Shown here in pieces: positions 1-8,806 of a stretch of DNA of 64,000 nucleotides. The stretch comes from Bacteroidetes bacterium ADurb.Bin012 (lineage in GTDB: Bacteria; Bacteroidota; Bacteroidia; Bacteroidales; TTA-H9). The stretch covers positions 1 to 64,000 of the forward strand of contig MWFC01000003.1 of assembly GCA_002071415.1 (NCBI GenBank), read 5' to 3'. The position numbers and the translations under genes were made by a program. The notes under the pieces were generated by a model. The model saw only the letters and a program-made list of their open reading frames with translations, made no database searches and was not told the origin of the DNA. Positions within the stretch are counted from its first letter, which is position 1. Every line of letters starts with the position of its first letter.

Positions 1-53
1 ATGCGGGAAAAAACCTTAAAAACCAATTCATAAATTTAAAAAAACCCAAGTGT

Positions 54-572
54 ATGAAAAAGTTAGGATTATTTACTGCAGGCCTTTTCGTAATGGTCTT
101 TGCCGCTCAAAATGTGAACGCCCAATCAGGTGCACAGGCAAGTGCAAGCGCTAATGCAACAGCAACTGTGGTCTCGGTTGTCACCGTTGCCAAATCAGCA
201 GACCTTGATTTTGGTACCTTTGCCAGTGGATTAACAGCGGGTACCGTATCAATGGAAACAAATGGGGACAGATATAAAACAGGAGGTGTTGTCCTCTTAC
301 CTACGGATGTGGGTAACCCTGCAACCTTTACTGCGTATGGACCAGCTACTGAACATTATTTTATAACTTTACCTGACGATGATGATGTTACCCTTACTTT
401 ATCAGGTGGTACTGAGACGATGGACATTAGTGGATTTATTCATAATGCTTCTGGAATTTTTGGTGCCGGCGGTTCTGAATCATTCAATGTAGGAGGAGTA
501 TTAAATGTTCATGCACTTCAAGCTGCAGGACTATATACCGGAACTTTCGATGTAATCGTTACCCTGCAATAA
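54..572 (+). CDS. DUF4402 secreted subunit, candidate major fibre subunit
   Basis: A 172-residue exported protein. Residues 1-23 form a signal peptide (Lys-Lys, hydrophobic core, cleavage near NA-Q). The mature part is small, Gly/Ala/Thr-rich and beta-predicted, with the DUF4402 pattern: an early LDFGTF motif, a central NGDRYKTGG segment, and a C-terminal tail ending YTGTFDVIVTLQ. The alternating hydrophobic end resembles the donor strand of fimbrial subunits. It opens a same-strand group with a PapD-like chaperone, a second DUF4402 protein and an usher-like barrel, and is directly followed by a terminator-like hairpin. From this context I infer the most abundant subunit of a surface fibre. 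The family assignment is firm; the fibre role is inference. Confidence 0.8.
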   Translation: MKKLGLFTAGLFVMVFAAQNVNAQSGAQASASANATATVVSVVTVAKSADLDFGTFASGLTAGTVSMETNGDRYKTGGVVLLPTDVGNPATFTAYGPATEHYFITLPDDDDVTLTLSGGTETMDISGFIHNASGIFGAGGSESFNVGGVLNVHALQAAGLYTGTFDVIVTLQ

Positions 573-590
573 TGAAATCAACTTCTTAGT

Positions 591-617
591 AAAGGGGCGG
601 CCTAAAGCTGCCCTTTT
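591..617 (+). terminator. Intergenic hairpin after the first DUF4402 gene
   Basis: An 11-bp stem (AAAGGGGCGGC pairing with GCTGCCCTTTT, two G-T wobbles) closes a five-base loop and runs into a T-rich stretch. It lies 18 bases after the DUF4402 stop codon and 20 bases before the chaperone gene. Because the following genes look like the same system, it probably acts as a partial terminator or mRNA stabiliser, giving more subunit than chaperone and usher. Confidence 0.6.
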
Positions 618-636
618 AATTTTTAAAAACGAACGA

Positions 637-1518
637 ATGCACAAGGGAAAACTTATAAAAACAAGACTGCAACACAGGGGAAGGGCTTATGGTGTTAAAG
701 GGGGATGGTTTTTCGTTATTTTACTTTTAGTGTGTCCATTTTTAGGGATAGCGCAGGGCGATTTGCTCATTACTCCACGGCGGGTGGTGTTGGAAGGAAA
801 CAAGAAAACAGAAGAGATAGCGGTAGCCAATGTAGGGCAAGATACGGCATTCTATAATATTTCACTGATAGAATTCCACATGCATGAAGATGGGCGTATG
901 GAACAGATTACCGAACCCATGTCCGGGCAGAAGTTTGCTACGCCAATGTTGCGTTTTTTCCCGCGTTCCATCAAGCTTGCGCCTCAGGAATCACAAGTTA
1001 TACGAATACAGGTAAGGCGGCTTCCCAATATGGAAGAAGGCGAATATCGTTCGCACCTTTATTTCAGGGCTGTACCCAAATCGAGGCCAGAAGGCGAAAA
1101 AACCGAAGAAACCGACACTACTTCTCTCAAAATAAGGCTCATCCCTATCTATGGCATCTCCATTCCAGTTATCGTACGCATCGGTAATTTGTCGGCTACT
1201 TTAACCATCAGTGATTTAAGCCTCGAGCAGCAGGAAGGGCAAACCACGCGGCTTAAGATGACATTGAACCGCCAGGGCACGCAATCGGTTTATGGCAATG
1301 TTACGGTAGATTATGTTGCTCCCGGAAAAGAACCCGTAAGAGTAAGCCTGGTAAAAGGGGTTGCCGTTTACACGCCCAATACTTTACGCTATTTTTCGAT
1401 GCCTTTGACACTTCCCGAAGGGTTTAGTTGGGATAAAGGAAAACTTGTAATACGTTTTACCGATGCAAACGAAGCAAAACCTTATATCTTCGACGAAAAA
1501 GAATTGGTATTGCCTTGA
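637..1518 (+). CDS. PapD-like periplasmic pilus-assembly chaperone
   Basis: A 293-residue exported protein. A basic N-terminus and a hydrophobic segment (about residues 24-38) end in a signal cleavage site near AQ-GD. The mature start (LLITPRRVVLEGNKKTEEI) and the segment with SQVIRIQVRR match the first immunoglobulin-like domain of PapD-type chaperones, where a basic residue anchors the subunit C-terminus. A second beta domain covers about residues 190-293. In the family such chaperones hold fibre subunits in the periplasm by donor-strand complementation and pass them to an usher. The neighbours are two DUF4402 subunits and an usher-like protein, which fits. No alternative Met lies near the start, so 637 is used. 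Confidence 0.82.
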   Translation: MHKGKLIKTRLQHRGRAYGVKGGWFFVILLLVCPFLGIAQGDLLITPRRVVLEGNKKTEEIAVANVGQDTAFYNISLIEFHMHEDGRMEQITEPMSGQKFATPMLRFFPRSIKLAPQESQVIRIQVRRLPNMEEGEYRSHLYFRAVPKSRPEGEKTEETDTTSLKIRLIPIYGISIPVIVRIGNLSATLTISDLSLEQQEGQTTRLKMTLNRQGTQSVYGNVTVDYVAPGKEPVRVSLVKGVAVYTPNTLRYFSMPLTLPEGFSWDKGKLVIRFTDANEAKPYIFDEKELVLP

Positions 1519-1600
1519 AAAACTTCACTTGATAAATTTTTGTATCGTAGAGGTAAATATAAAAATAATCAAATAAGATGATGAGAAGAAAAAGAATAAA

Positions 1601-2101
1601 ATGCCCAAGGATATGCGGAGAGTAAAGATTTTCATTGGTCTTATTTTTTTTTCATTTTCTCTTTATGCCCAAAGGACCAGCGAATTAAAGGTTCATGTAA
1701 GTCAAGAATTATCATTCGGTTCATTTTATAGTGGACGTAGTGGTGGAACTATTACTATTTCTCCAGATGGCAATCGATGGGTCACGGGTGAAATTATCTT
1801 ATTAGTCAATTCGAGTGGATGTCCTGCTTTATTAGAAATTGAAGCACCTCCTAACCGTACCATTCATGTTGAATTTCCCGTTTCTGCAGAAATAAAGCAG
1901 GCAGGGGGTCAGCAAAACCTTACTATCAATAATTTTACCACCGATAAACTCAACAATAGTTTATTAACTTCCTCCAGAGACCTTCCTTACGGAAATCAGG
2001 TTAGGGTCGGGGCAACGCTTACAGTACCAGGCTCAGTCACCCTTTCTTCCGGAAATTATATTGGCAATTTCAGAATAAATGTAGTATGTATTCAGGAATA
2101 G
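1601..2101 (+). CDS. Second DUF4402 subunit, possible tip or minor subunit
   Basis: A 166-residue secreted protein with a signal peptide (residues 1-23, ending LYA-Q). It shares the layout of the protein at 54-572: an N-terminal LSFGSFYSG segment, a central SPDGNRWVTG segment matching NGDRYKTG, and a C-terminal strand ending GNYIGNFRINVVCIQE. Two Cys (in SSGCPA and VVCIQE) are absent from the first copy and could form a disulfide. Its stop codon is six bases from the usher start, so the two are co-translated or co-transcribed. The pairing with an usher suggests a minor or initiating subunit. The start could also be the Met four codons later. Confidence 0.78.
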   Translation: MPKDMRRVKIFIGLIFFSFSLYAQRTSELKVHVSQELSFGSFYSGRSGGTITISPDGNRWVTGEIILLVNSSGCPALLEIEAPPNRTIHVEFPVSAEIKQAGGQQNLTINNFTTDKLNNSLLTSSRDLPYGNQVRVGATLTVPGSVTLSSGNYIGNFRINVVCIQE

Positions 2102-2107
2102 ATTAAT

Positions 2108-5038
2108 GTGCATAACAACAAATCCTTCTTTTGCTACCTTCATTTCTTATTGGGAAAAGCCATACATCAATTTCCTATCCTGTGGATTTTATGGCTAGCA
2201 TTTTTTATTTCGAATCCTCTCAAAATAAATTGTCAAAACAATCAAAGCGAAGAACTACCAGCGATAGAAGAAATTCCTGTCAGCATACGGATAGAAAGTG
2301 TAGGGGCAGGTATGATGAATTCCCTCTATGAGTATGAATCGGAGAAGCTGTTTTTGCCCGTATTAGAATTATTCCGATTTCTTCAGATAAAGGCAGAACC
2401 TTCGGTTACACTCGATTCTATCAGCGGTTTCATAGGAAAAGAGGAGTACCGCTATCTTATTGATAACCATTACAAAAAGATCTTTTTCAGGGGGAAAGAT
2501 TTTTCCATAGCTGAAAATCAGTCGATGAATACGGGAGACGATCTTTACATAGATTCTCGTCTTTTTGGTGAAATATTCGGTTTGCATTGCAAGTTCAACT
2601 TTCGCAATCTTTCTGTTACGATAAAACCCGATTTCGAATTGCCTGTCATAAGGAAAATGAGGATCGAACAATTCAGAAAGAACATCAAACAGTTAAGAGG
2701 TGAGGTAGAAGCAGATACTACTTTAAAGCACCAGCATGAGCTTTGGAAATTCGGTATGATGGATTGGGCTGCCACTTCGACACAAAGCACCGACAGCAAA
2801 ACCAGCAGCCAGTTTTGGTTAAGAACCGGTGCCGAAGCATTATATGGCGAAACCAATTTGCAGCTTTATTATTCCTCGCTTAATGAATTTACGAACCGCA
2901 ACTTACAATACTACTGGCGATGGGTGGACAACCAGAATAAAGTCATTCGCCAGGTAAGAGCAGGCAGAATATCTCCTATGTCTATTTCTTCCATCTATAA
3001 TCCTATAACAGGCATCAGCATTACCAATGCTTCGACCTTATATCGTCGTTCTTTTGGAGAATACACTATTTCCGACTACACCGAGCCAGGCTGGACTGTC
3101 GAACTTTACGTAAACAATGTGATTGTAGATTATCAAATTGCCGATGCTTCAGGGTTTTACAAATTCAATATTCCTTTGGTATATGGAGCTTCGGAGGTGA
3201 TGCTGAAATTTTATGGGCCTTATGGTGAAGAACGCATTCAGCGTATATTCCTAAATGTTCCTTTTAGCTTCCTACCGCCAGGTGAGCTGGAATATACTGT
3301 GAATTCTGGTCTTGTTCTCGATGACAAGAACTCACATTTTGAAAGAGCCGATGTAAAATATGGCGTCAAACGTTATCTGACCATTGGGGGTGGTTTCGAA
3401 TATCTGTCTTCTATCGTTTCGGGCAAGGAAATACCTTTTATAAATGCATCCGTTGCGCCAGTCCGGAATTTACTCATTAGCAGTGAATATGCCAAAGGAG
3501 TACAAACCAAATTGTTGGCAAATTACAGGCTTGTATCGGGTTCATCGTTCGAGCTAAAATATACTCATTATGTTCCCGGGCAGCAAGCCGTGCGGGTAAG
3601 CTATCTGGAGGATTGGCAAGCCACTCTTTCGATGCCGGTTCGTTTCCCAAAATTCAGTGCTTATTCTCGTCTATCGTATAGGCGAAATGTATATAAAACA
3701 ACTACTTACAACATTGCCAGTATTACACTTTCGTCATATATAAAAAAACTGAATGCCAGTATAAGTGCGTATGCCAATTGGATGGATGGAGACGATCCAT
3801 TCATTTATGCAAATATCGGACTCGGTTTGCCTCAATGGAAAGGATTTACCTCCCGCGTACAATCGCAAATCAATTTTAGCGACAATAGGGTTATTTCTCT
3901 CAGAGCCGAAATAGAGAAACGGATATTGCGGCAGGGATACCTTTCCCTAATGGGCGAGGAAAATTTCCAATCGAAATATCGTGCAATTAGCCTTTCTTTT
4001 CGATGGACTGTTCCTTTTTCGCAGGTAAATTTAGCTACTCGCTTGTCGAACAACGAATTTATGATTACCGAAGGAGCTCAGGGCAGTTTTGCCTTTGGAA
4101 GCGGGAAAGGCTATGTGCATGCCGAAGATCGTCCTTCCGTAGGAATGGGAGGATTATCCATCATTTCTTTTATAGACCTCAATCACAATTACAAAAGAGA
4201 CAGTGGCGAACGCTTGGTTAAGGGGCTTGCCATGCGCATCAATGGCGGTCGTGTCATACAGGGGGAAAAAGATTCTATTATCCGTGTGGTGGGTTTAATT
4301 CCCTATACCGACTATATCCTTACCATAGACGAAAAAAGTCTCGAAGAGATTTCTTATCGTATTGCGCATAAAGTCATTCGCATTTATGCCGAGCCTAATC
4401 AATTCAAAAAAATAGAGATTCCTGTACTGCCCATGGGAGAAATAAACGGCTGGGTATTGAGGAAAGACGGTACCGGCCAAAGAGGCGAAGGACACATCAT
4501 CATCGATATTTATTCGTCCATAGGGAAAAAGATAGCTTCTACGATTACCGAAAGAGATGGCGCATTTAGTTATCTTGGCTTACCTCCTGGCCATTACATA
4601 GCCCGCTTAGATTCGGCTCAAGTGGCAAAACTTGGCATAGTGTCATCTCCTTCCGAAATACCTTTCGAAATCAAACCCGACGTTCTGGGCGATGTGGTTT
4701 ACGATTTGAACTTTTTCGTCGAAAGACCTCCAACAGAGGACAAAAAAATTACCGAAACCCCAAAAGACACTCTAAAAGTTACAGAAATAAGAATACCGCT
4801 TGTTCAAGAGTTTTACACTCTTCAAACGGGGGCTTTCAAACATAAGCATAATGCCGAACAACTTTCCGAAACCCTGAAAAGAACCTTTGAATTACCTGTC
4901 TGGATAAAATATGAAAACAAACTTTACAAAGTAAGAATAGGCAGATTTTCCGACTATATCGAAGCAAAAAACTTTCGAAGTATGCTAAGAGAAAAAGGAT
5001 TCGACGCTTTCATCATCGAAAAAAAGAGCAATAACTGA
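2108..5038 (+). CDS. Usher-like outer-membrane protein with C-terminal SPOR domain
   Basis: A 976-residue outer-membrane protein. A GTG start gives an unusual leader with a hydrophobic stretch to about residue 42; a TTG 14 codons later is an alternative. Order: a periplasmic N-terminal domain (about 50-180); a plug-like beta domain near 327-395 (PGWTVELYVNNVIVDYQ, then YGPYGEERIQR) as in fimbrial ushers; a long aromatic-rich barrel; a Cna/SdrD-like segment near 685 (FIDLNHNYKRDSGER); a carboxypeptidase-regulatory-like domain (GEINGWVLRKDG onward); and a SPOR domain in the last 75 residues (FYTLQTGAFKHKHNAEQL). SPOR domains bind denuded peptidoglycan, so the fusion may anchor or position the pore. 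The usher role is inferred from folds and from the chaperone/subunit neighbours. Confidence 0.78.
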   Translation: MHNNKSFFCYLHFLLGKAIHQFPILWILWLAFFISNPLKINCQNNQSEELPAIEEIPVSIRIESVGAGMMNSLYEYESEKLFLPVLELFRFLQIKAEPSVTLDSISGFIGKEEYRYLIDNHYKKIFFRGKDFSIAENQSMNTGDDLYIDSRLFGEIFGLHCKFNFRNLSVTIKPDFELPVIRKMRIEQFRKNIKQLRGEVEADTTLKHQHELWKFGMMDWAATSTQSTDSKTSSQFWLRTGAEALYGETNLQLYYSSLNEFTNRNLQYYWRWVDNQNKVIRQVRAGRISPMSISSIYNPITGISITNASTLYRRSFGEYTISDYTEPGWTVELYVNNVIVDYQIADASGFYKFNIPLVYGASEVMLKFYGPYGEERIQRIFLNVPFSFLPPGELEYTVNSGLVLDDKNSHFERADVKYGVKRYLTIGGGFEYLSSIVSGKEIPFINASVAPVRNLLISSEYAKGVQTKLLANYRLVSGSSFELKYTHYVPGQQAVRVSYLEDWQATLSMPVRFPKFSAYSRLSYRRNVYKTTTYNIASITLSSYIKKLNASISAYANWMDGDDPFIYANIGLGLPQWKGFTSRVQSQINFSDNRVISLRAEIEKRILRQGYLSLMGEENFQSKYRAISLSFRWTVPFSQVNLATRLSNNEFMITEGAQGSFAFGSGKGYVHAEDRPSVGMGGLSIISFIDLNHNYKRDSGERLVKGLAMRINGGRVIQGEKDSIIRVVGLIPYTDYILTIDEKSLEEISYRIAHKVIRIYAEPNQFKKIEIPVLPMGEINGWVLRKDGTGQRGEGHIIIDIYSSIGKKIASTITERDGAFSYLGLPPGHYIARLDSAQVAKLGIVSSPSEIPFEIKPDVLGDVVYDLNFFVERPPTEDKKITETPKDTLKVTEIRIPLVQEFYTLQTGAFKHKHNAEQLSETLKRTFELPVWIKYENKLYKVRIGRFSDYIEAKNFRSMLREKGFDAFIIEKKSNN

Positions 5039-5042
5039 CATT

Positions 5043-5213
5043 ATGGCTTTTATCACAAAAAATAGTTCGAGTATAGTATCTGAATGGAAATCAATATGGA
5101 AAAGAAGTTCAACGGGAATACTACGAATCTGGCACAAATTTGGAGGCGGTAAGAGCGAAATATCAAAAAGTGAAAGTTTTTCGGCACCAATCTGGATGAA
5201 AAGAAATTCGTAA
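5043..5213 (+). CDS. Possible 56-residue small ORF, function unknown
   Basis: An ATG four bases after the usher stop opens a 56-codon frame rich in Ser, Lys and Trp (four Trp), ending WMKRNS. It has no signal peptide, membrane segment or family I recognise. Close spacing to the usher gene is the only support. The rest of 5039-5371 shows no other gene. It may be chance or a decayed downstream gene. Confidence 0.2.
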   Translation: MAFITKNSSSIVSEWKSIWKRSSTGILRIWHKFGGGKSEISKSESFSAPIWMKRNS

Positions 5214-5371
5214 CGTGTTTCTTTCATCAGTTACAGCAGAAGAATATTTCAAAAAATGGTTCAGGAATGATGAATCAAGATATCAGCAGAAGCCTGCAAG
5301 TTTTTCTGCAATAATTGGGGTTGAAAGACAGAAATTAAAGAATTAATAACTAACTAAAACAAGAAAAAGCT

Positions 5372-6034
5372 ATGAAAAACAAAAGGGTGGTCTTAGCAGC
5401 ATTGTTGATGATTACGATGGTTGCTTTTTCGGTACAAACGAAAGCACAAAAGGGTTATTCATTCAATGTAAACGCTATGGTTCAAAATTCATGGTTGTTT
5501 AATTCGGATGACAGTGATATGGATAATTTTTCCCAGAAAGCTTATATCCATCCAGCTTTAAGCATAGGTGCGGGATACAACTTTACCGAAAAGTTAGGAA
5601 TGGGATTAGACGTAATGTATTCGTTTCAGGGACGCAAACAGGAAGTAGGTGGAGTGGAAACGCGTATAAAACTCGATTACGTCAAAATTCCTCTGTATTT
5701 CCATTTCAACACTAATCCTGCTCAGAAGTGGATGTTCAGCCTAAATGTGGGGCCTCAATTCAATATTCTGACCACTGCCAAGTATCTCGATGCCAATGAC
5801 AACGAAATGGACATCAAGCATCATTACGAAAATTTGACTTTTGGTGGTTTTATTGGAGCTGGGGGAGAATATCAAATTAATTCCAAATTCAATGTATTTG
5901 GCATGGTGAGATTCGATTATGATTTTACCAATCCGGAAAATAAGGATGCATTGGGATACAATCCCGATCGAGCTAATTCGCATAACTCCACTTTAGGTCT
6001 GCAAGTAGGGTTACGTTATAAATTAGGTGAATAA
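5372..6034 (+). CDS. PorT/OmpW-like outer-membrane beta-barrel protein
   Basis: A 220-residue protein with a signal peptide (about 1-25, ending KAQ) followed by alternating amphipathic strands. The pattern GAGYNFTEKLGMGLDVMYSF, a central FHFNTNPAQKWMFSLNVGPQ, and a terminal strand LGLQVGLRYKLGE are typical of the outer-membrane beta-barrel family PF13568 in Bacteroidota. The last residues give the alternating hydrophobic pattern read by the BAM complex, though they end in Glu rather than an aromatic. It is separated by about 330 bases from the usher gene, so membership of that operon is uncertain. No specific ligand can be named. Confidence 0.8.
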   Translation: MKNKRVVLAALLMITMVAFSVQTKAQKGYSFNVNAMVQNSWLFNSDDSDMDNFSQKAYIHPALSIGAGYNFTEKLGMGLDVMYSFQGRKQEVGGVETRIKLDYVKIPLYFHFNTNPAQKWMFSLNVGPQFNILTTAKYLDANDNEMDIKHHYENLTFGGFIGAGGEYQINSKFNVFGMVRFDYDFTNPENKDALGYNPDRANSHNSTLGLQVGLRYKLGE

Positions 6035-6117
6035 GGAATTAATTGCCTATAAATTCACCGGTTCTGCTTCCGGTACATATAAAAAGCAGGCTTCTGTGAG
6101 TGTTTTGGTTGATTATG

Positions 6118-6138
6118 CGGCCCGCCTTCGGCGGGCCG
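6118..6138 (+). terminator. Strong GC hairpin downstream of the barrel gene
   Basis: A perfect 9-bp stem CGGCCCGCC/GGCGGGCCG with a TTC loop, followed by AAAACTTTT. It lies between the plus-strand barrel gene (ends 6034) and the minus-strand HsdR_N-like gene (ends 6203), so it could terminate either or both. The U-tract is weak on both strands. Confidence 0.5.
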
Positions 6139-6202
6139 AAAACTTTTCGAAACTCTAAAAAATCAGAAAGTAAAATCCTACCATACTCACTAAACAAAAA
6201 AT

Positions 6203-6628
6203 TTAATCCTTGGGATAGGGAGGCAATTCGGACTGGAATTCGATTTTTCCTGCAGCATAATCGAGTTTCATTATTATAGTCGAATTGCCATTGGTGAGCA
6301 CAATAAAATCAGCCTTCAGGGTATAATTATACAGAGTTACCTGTTCGAACACTTTTTCGGTCAAGGCTATCTCAGGGGACTTGCATTCAACCAACATCCA
6401 GGGACGCCTGTTCTTGTCGAAAACCACCAGATCGCTGCGATAAGTTTTACGCTGTATGACGATTGAAATTTCTATTCCAATACGACCTCGTGGATAAGCA
6501 CAATCTTCGACCAAAAAATGAGCAAACCATTGTCGCACCCTTTCTTCAGGGGTCAATTCAACATACCGGCCACGAAATTCATCGAAGATCTCCTCTCGGC
6601 CGTCGATTGTGCGCGTCATTATTTTCAT
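6203..6628 (-). CDS. HsdR N-terminal domain-like (PD-(D/E)XK fold) protein
   Basis: A 141-residue protein resembling the isolated N-terminal nuclease domain of type I restriction R subunits (HSDR_N_2). It retains the nuclease pattern: Asp66 in YRSDLVVFD, then Glu81-Cys-Lys83 in MLVECKSPE. There is no helicase part and no HsdM/HsdS nearby, so this is not a restriction system. In Bacteroidota a stand-alone copy is commonly found beside holA, as here with holA and AMP nucleosidase on the other strand. That conserved setting suggests a housekeeping nucleic-acid role, but the function is not known. A Met four codons in is an alternative start. Confidence 0.75.
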   Translation of the reverse strand: MKIMTRTIDGREEIFDEFRGRYVELTPEERVRQWFAHFLVEDCAYPRGRIGIEISIVIQRKTYRSDLVVFDKNRRPWMLVECKSPEIALTEKVFEQVTLYNYTLKADFIVLTNGNSTIIMKLDYAAGKIEFQSELPPYPKD

Positions 6629-6988
6629 GAGCTTTACAAATTTCGTTAAAATTCATTCCCCATCAATAAAAAATCCATCATAACCAGGGACAGGAAATCC
6701 TATATTCGGTGGCCAGGTGGATCGTCAGAGCGTATCGAGGCCGCTTGCATTTCGAAGTTTTCGACGGATAATCCCGATTTATTCGACAATCGAAAAAATC
6801 AGACAGAGAGTTCGTTCGATTTCTTCAAAACCGAATACAAAAAGATGCAAAGGAAATGCAATTCAACCGAAATTCATTGCCAGACATTAATTAATGACGA
6901 ATTTTCAGGAAATGAGAAAATTGAAAAGTACTAAATAAAAATGGCCTAATTTTGCTTTGGACTGAGGATCATCATAAATCTTTCAAGG
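6629..6988. other. Divergent intergenic region
   Basis: About 360 bases between the divergent HsdR_N-like and AMP nucleosidase genes. Apart from the amn promoter candidate at its right end, I see no gene, repeat or RNA here. Confidence 0.6.
6921..6954 (+). promoter_or_regulatory. Candidate Bacteroidota promoter for amn
   Basis: TAATTTTG (6947-6954) matches the Bacteroidota -7 consensus TAnnTTTG. A TTG lies 23 bases upstream at 6921-6923, near the expected -33 position. The leader to the ATG at 6989 would be about 30 bases. Confidence 0.5.
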
Positions 6989-7768
6989 ATGAAAACGAAA
7001 GAAGAAATAGTAAAGAACTGGCTTCCAAGATATACAGGGGTTCCTCTGGAGGATTTCGGAAAATACATTTTACTCACCAATTTCATGGATTATCTGAATT
7101 TATTCTCCAGCATCATGGGAGTGAAAGTAAGGGGATTAGATCGGACCATGCCAGTTGCCTGTGCAGGTGATATCAGCATGATCAATTTCAGGATGGGGAG
7201 TGCCAATGCCGCTACCATTATGGATTTACTAAGTTCGATACAGCCCAAAGCGGTGTTATTTTTGGGCAAATGTGGAGGATTGAAGAAGAAAAACAATATT
7301 GGTGATCTTATTCTTCCTATTGCAGCCTTACGCGGAGAAGGCACTTCGAACGATTACATGCCTGAAATGGTACCTGCCCTGCCAGCTTTTGCACTTCAAA
7401 AGGCCATTTCGACTACCATACGTGATTATGGAAAAGATTACTGGACGGGTACGGTTTATACTACCAACCGCAGAGTGTGGGAACATGACGAGGAATTCAA
7501 GTTTTTCCTCCGTAAAACACGTTGTATGGCTATCGATATGGAAACCGCCACACTTTTCGTCACGGGCTTTGCCAATCATATTTCTACAGGCGCCTTACTT
7601 TTGGTATCCGATCAACCCATGATTCCCGATGGAGTGAAAACCGAAGAAAAAGACCGGGAAGTTTCTCTTCATTTTACCGAACTTCACCTTCGCATTGGGA
7701 TAGATTCACTACGCCAGCTCATCAATAATGGTCTCACGGTGAAACATCTGATCTTCGACCTCGAATAA
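6989..7768 (+). CDS. amn: AMP nucleosidase
   Basis: A 259-residue protein of the nucleoside phosphorylase superfamily, in the short form found in Bacteroidota. AMP nucleosidase hydrolyses AMP to adenine and ribose 5-phosphate. Family features are visible: a Gly-containing FLGKCGGLKKKNNIGDLILP stretch (base/phosphate site), the substrate-binding AIDMETATLF segment with its conserved Met-Glu, and LLLVSDQP near the C-terminus. The gene has its own TAnnTTTG promoter and is 24 bases upstream of holA, an arrangement common in this phylum. MTA/SAH nucleosidase is a related alternative, but the N-terminal region and length fit AMP nucleosidase better. Confidence 0.88.
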   Translation: MKTKEEIVKNWLPRYTGVPLEDFGKYILLTNFMDYLNLFSSIMGVKVRGLDRTMPVACAGDISMINFRMGSANAATIMDLLSSIQPKAVLFLGKCGGLKKKNNIGDLILPIAALRGEGTSNDYMPEMVPALPAFALQKAISTTIRDYGKDYWTGTVYTTNRRVWEHDEEFKFFLRKTRCMAIDMETATLFVTGFANHISTGALLLVSDQPMIPDGVKTEEKDREVSLHFTELHLRIGIDSLRQLINNGLTVKHLIFDLE

Positions 7769-7792
7769 ATTCTCCCCGATTTTCTATTCAAA

Positions 7793-8806
7793 ATGACTTT
7801 TGAACAAATCTATACCGATTTAAAAAACAAGATTTATAAACCCCTTTATCTATTTTACGGGGATGAATCCTTTTACATCGATTTTCTGACCGACTACATG
7901 ACAGGGAATATTCTCAAGGAAGAAGAAAAAGATTTCAATCTTTCGGTATTCTATGGTTTAAATACTACTGGTTCGTCAATCGTAGACAGGGCTCGCCGTT
8001 ATCCAACCATGGCCGATTACAACCTCGTTATTGTGCGAGAAGCGCAGCAATTACGCTCGGAACTGGACCAGCTAAGCCAGTATGCCCTTCATCCAAGCTC
8101 TTCTACAATTTTGACAGTTGCCTTGAAATTGCAATCCAGCAGGAAACATGAATTGTTGAAAGATTTCAAAAAAGCCGTCGATAAATTCGGAGTATCCTTT
8201 GAATCGAAAAAACTTTACGATGATAAGATTCCACAATGGATTCGAAAATATCTGAGTGCCAGGGGTTATACTATTACAGATCATGCCTGCCAGATGATGG
8301 CCGACGACCTTGGCAACGACTTGAGCTTAATCGTTAACGAATGCGCCAAACTCATCATCAATCTGCCCAAAGGGTCAAATATAACCCCCGAGATTATCGA
8401 AAAATACATTGGCATTAGCAAGGATTTCAATCCCTTCGAATTATGCAGGACTATTTCACAACGCAACAAATTCGGCACTGCTCAAATCGTTCTTTATTTT
8501 GCCAGCAATCCAAAAGAAAATCCTCCTATAAAAATCAGTACAGTTTTATTTAATTATTTCCAAAAATTATGGATTTATCATCAATTAAATGATAAAAAAG
8601 CCTCAGTAGCTGCTCCTATCCTGGGAGTAAATCCTTTTTTCGTGAAAGAATATGCTGCAGCCGCGCGAAATTTCAATCTCCCTCAATGCAGTCAGGTTTT
8701 GCAACTTATAAGCGAATATGATTTGAAATTCAAGGGTGTAGATATCGATCAGGCTGATCCGGTGGAAATGATGAAGGAAATGATCTATAAGATTCTATCG
8801 GTTTAA
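7793..8806 (+). CDS. holA: DNA polymerase III subunit delta
   Basis: A 337-residue clamp-loader subunit. The N-terminus carries the HolA signature LYLFYGDESFYID followed by an AAA+-like domain (about 1-140). The middle contains the lid region with DDLGNDLSLIVNECAKL, and the C-terminal collar runs to residue 337. Delta opens the beta sliding clamp during loading. The stop codon overlaps that of tamB on the other strand: both stops share the four bases TTAA at 8803-8806. Confidence 0.9.
   Translation: MTFEQIYTDLKNKIYKPLYLFYGDESFYIDFLTDYMTGNILKEEEKDFNLSVFYGLNTTGSSIVDRARRYPTMADYNLVIVREAQQLRSELDQLSQYALHPSSSTILTVALKLQSSRKHELLKDFKKAVDKFGVSFESKKLYDDKIPQWIRKYLSARGYTITDHACQMMADDLGNDLSLIVNECAKLIINLPKGSNITPEIIEKYIGISKDFNPFELCRTISQRNKFGTAQIVLYFASNPKENPPIKISTVLFNYFQKLWIYHQLNDKKASVAAPILGVNPFFVKEYAAAARNFNLPQCSQVLQLISEYDLKFKGVDIDQADPVEMMKEMIYKILSV

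Noticed and set aside
6203-6628. A type I restriction-modification system
   Set aside because: Only the HsdR N-terminal-like domain is present, without helicase, HsdM or HsdS. Such lone copies are common beside holA in this phylum.
7090-7728. Several open frames overlapping amn on both strands
   Set aside because: They are out-of-frame shadows with no recognisable domain; amn itself is well supported.
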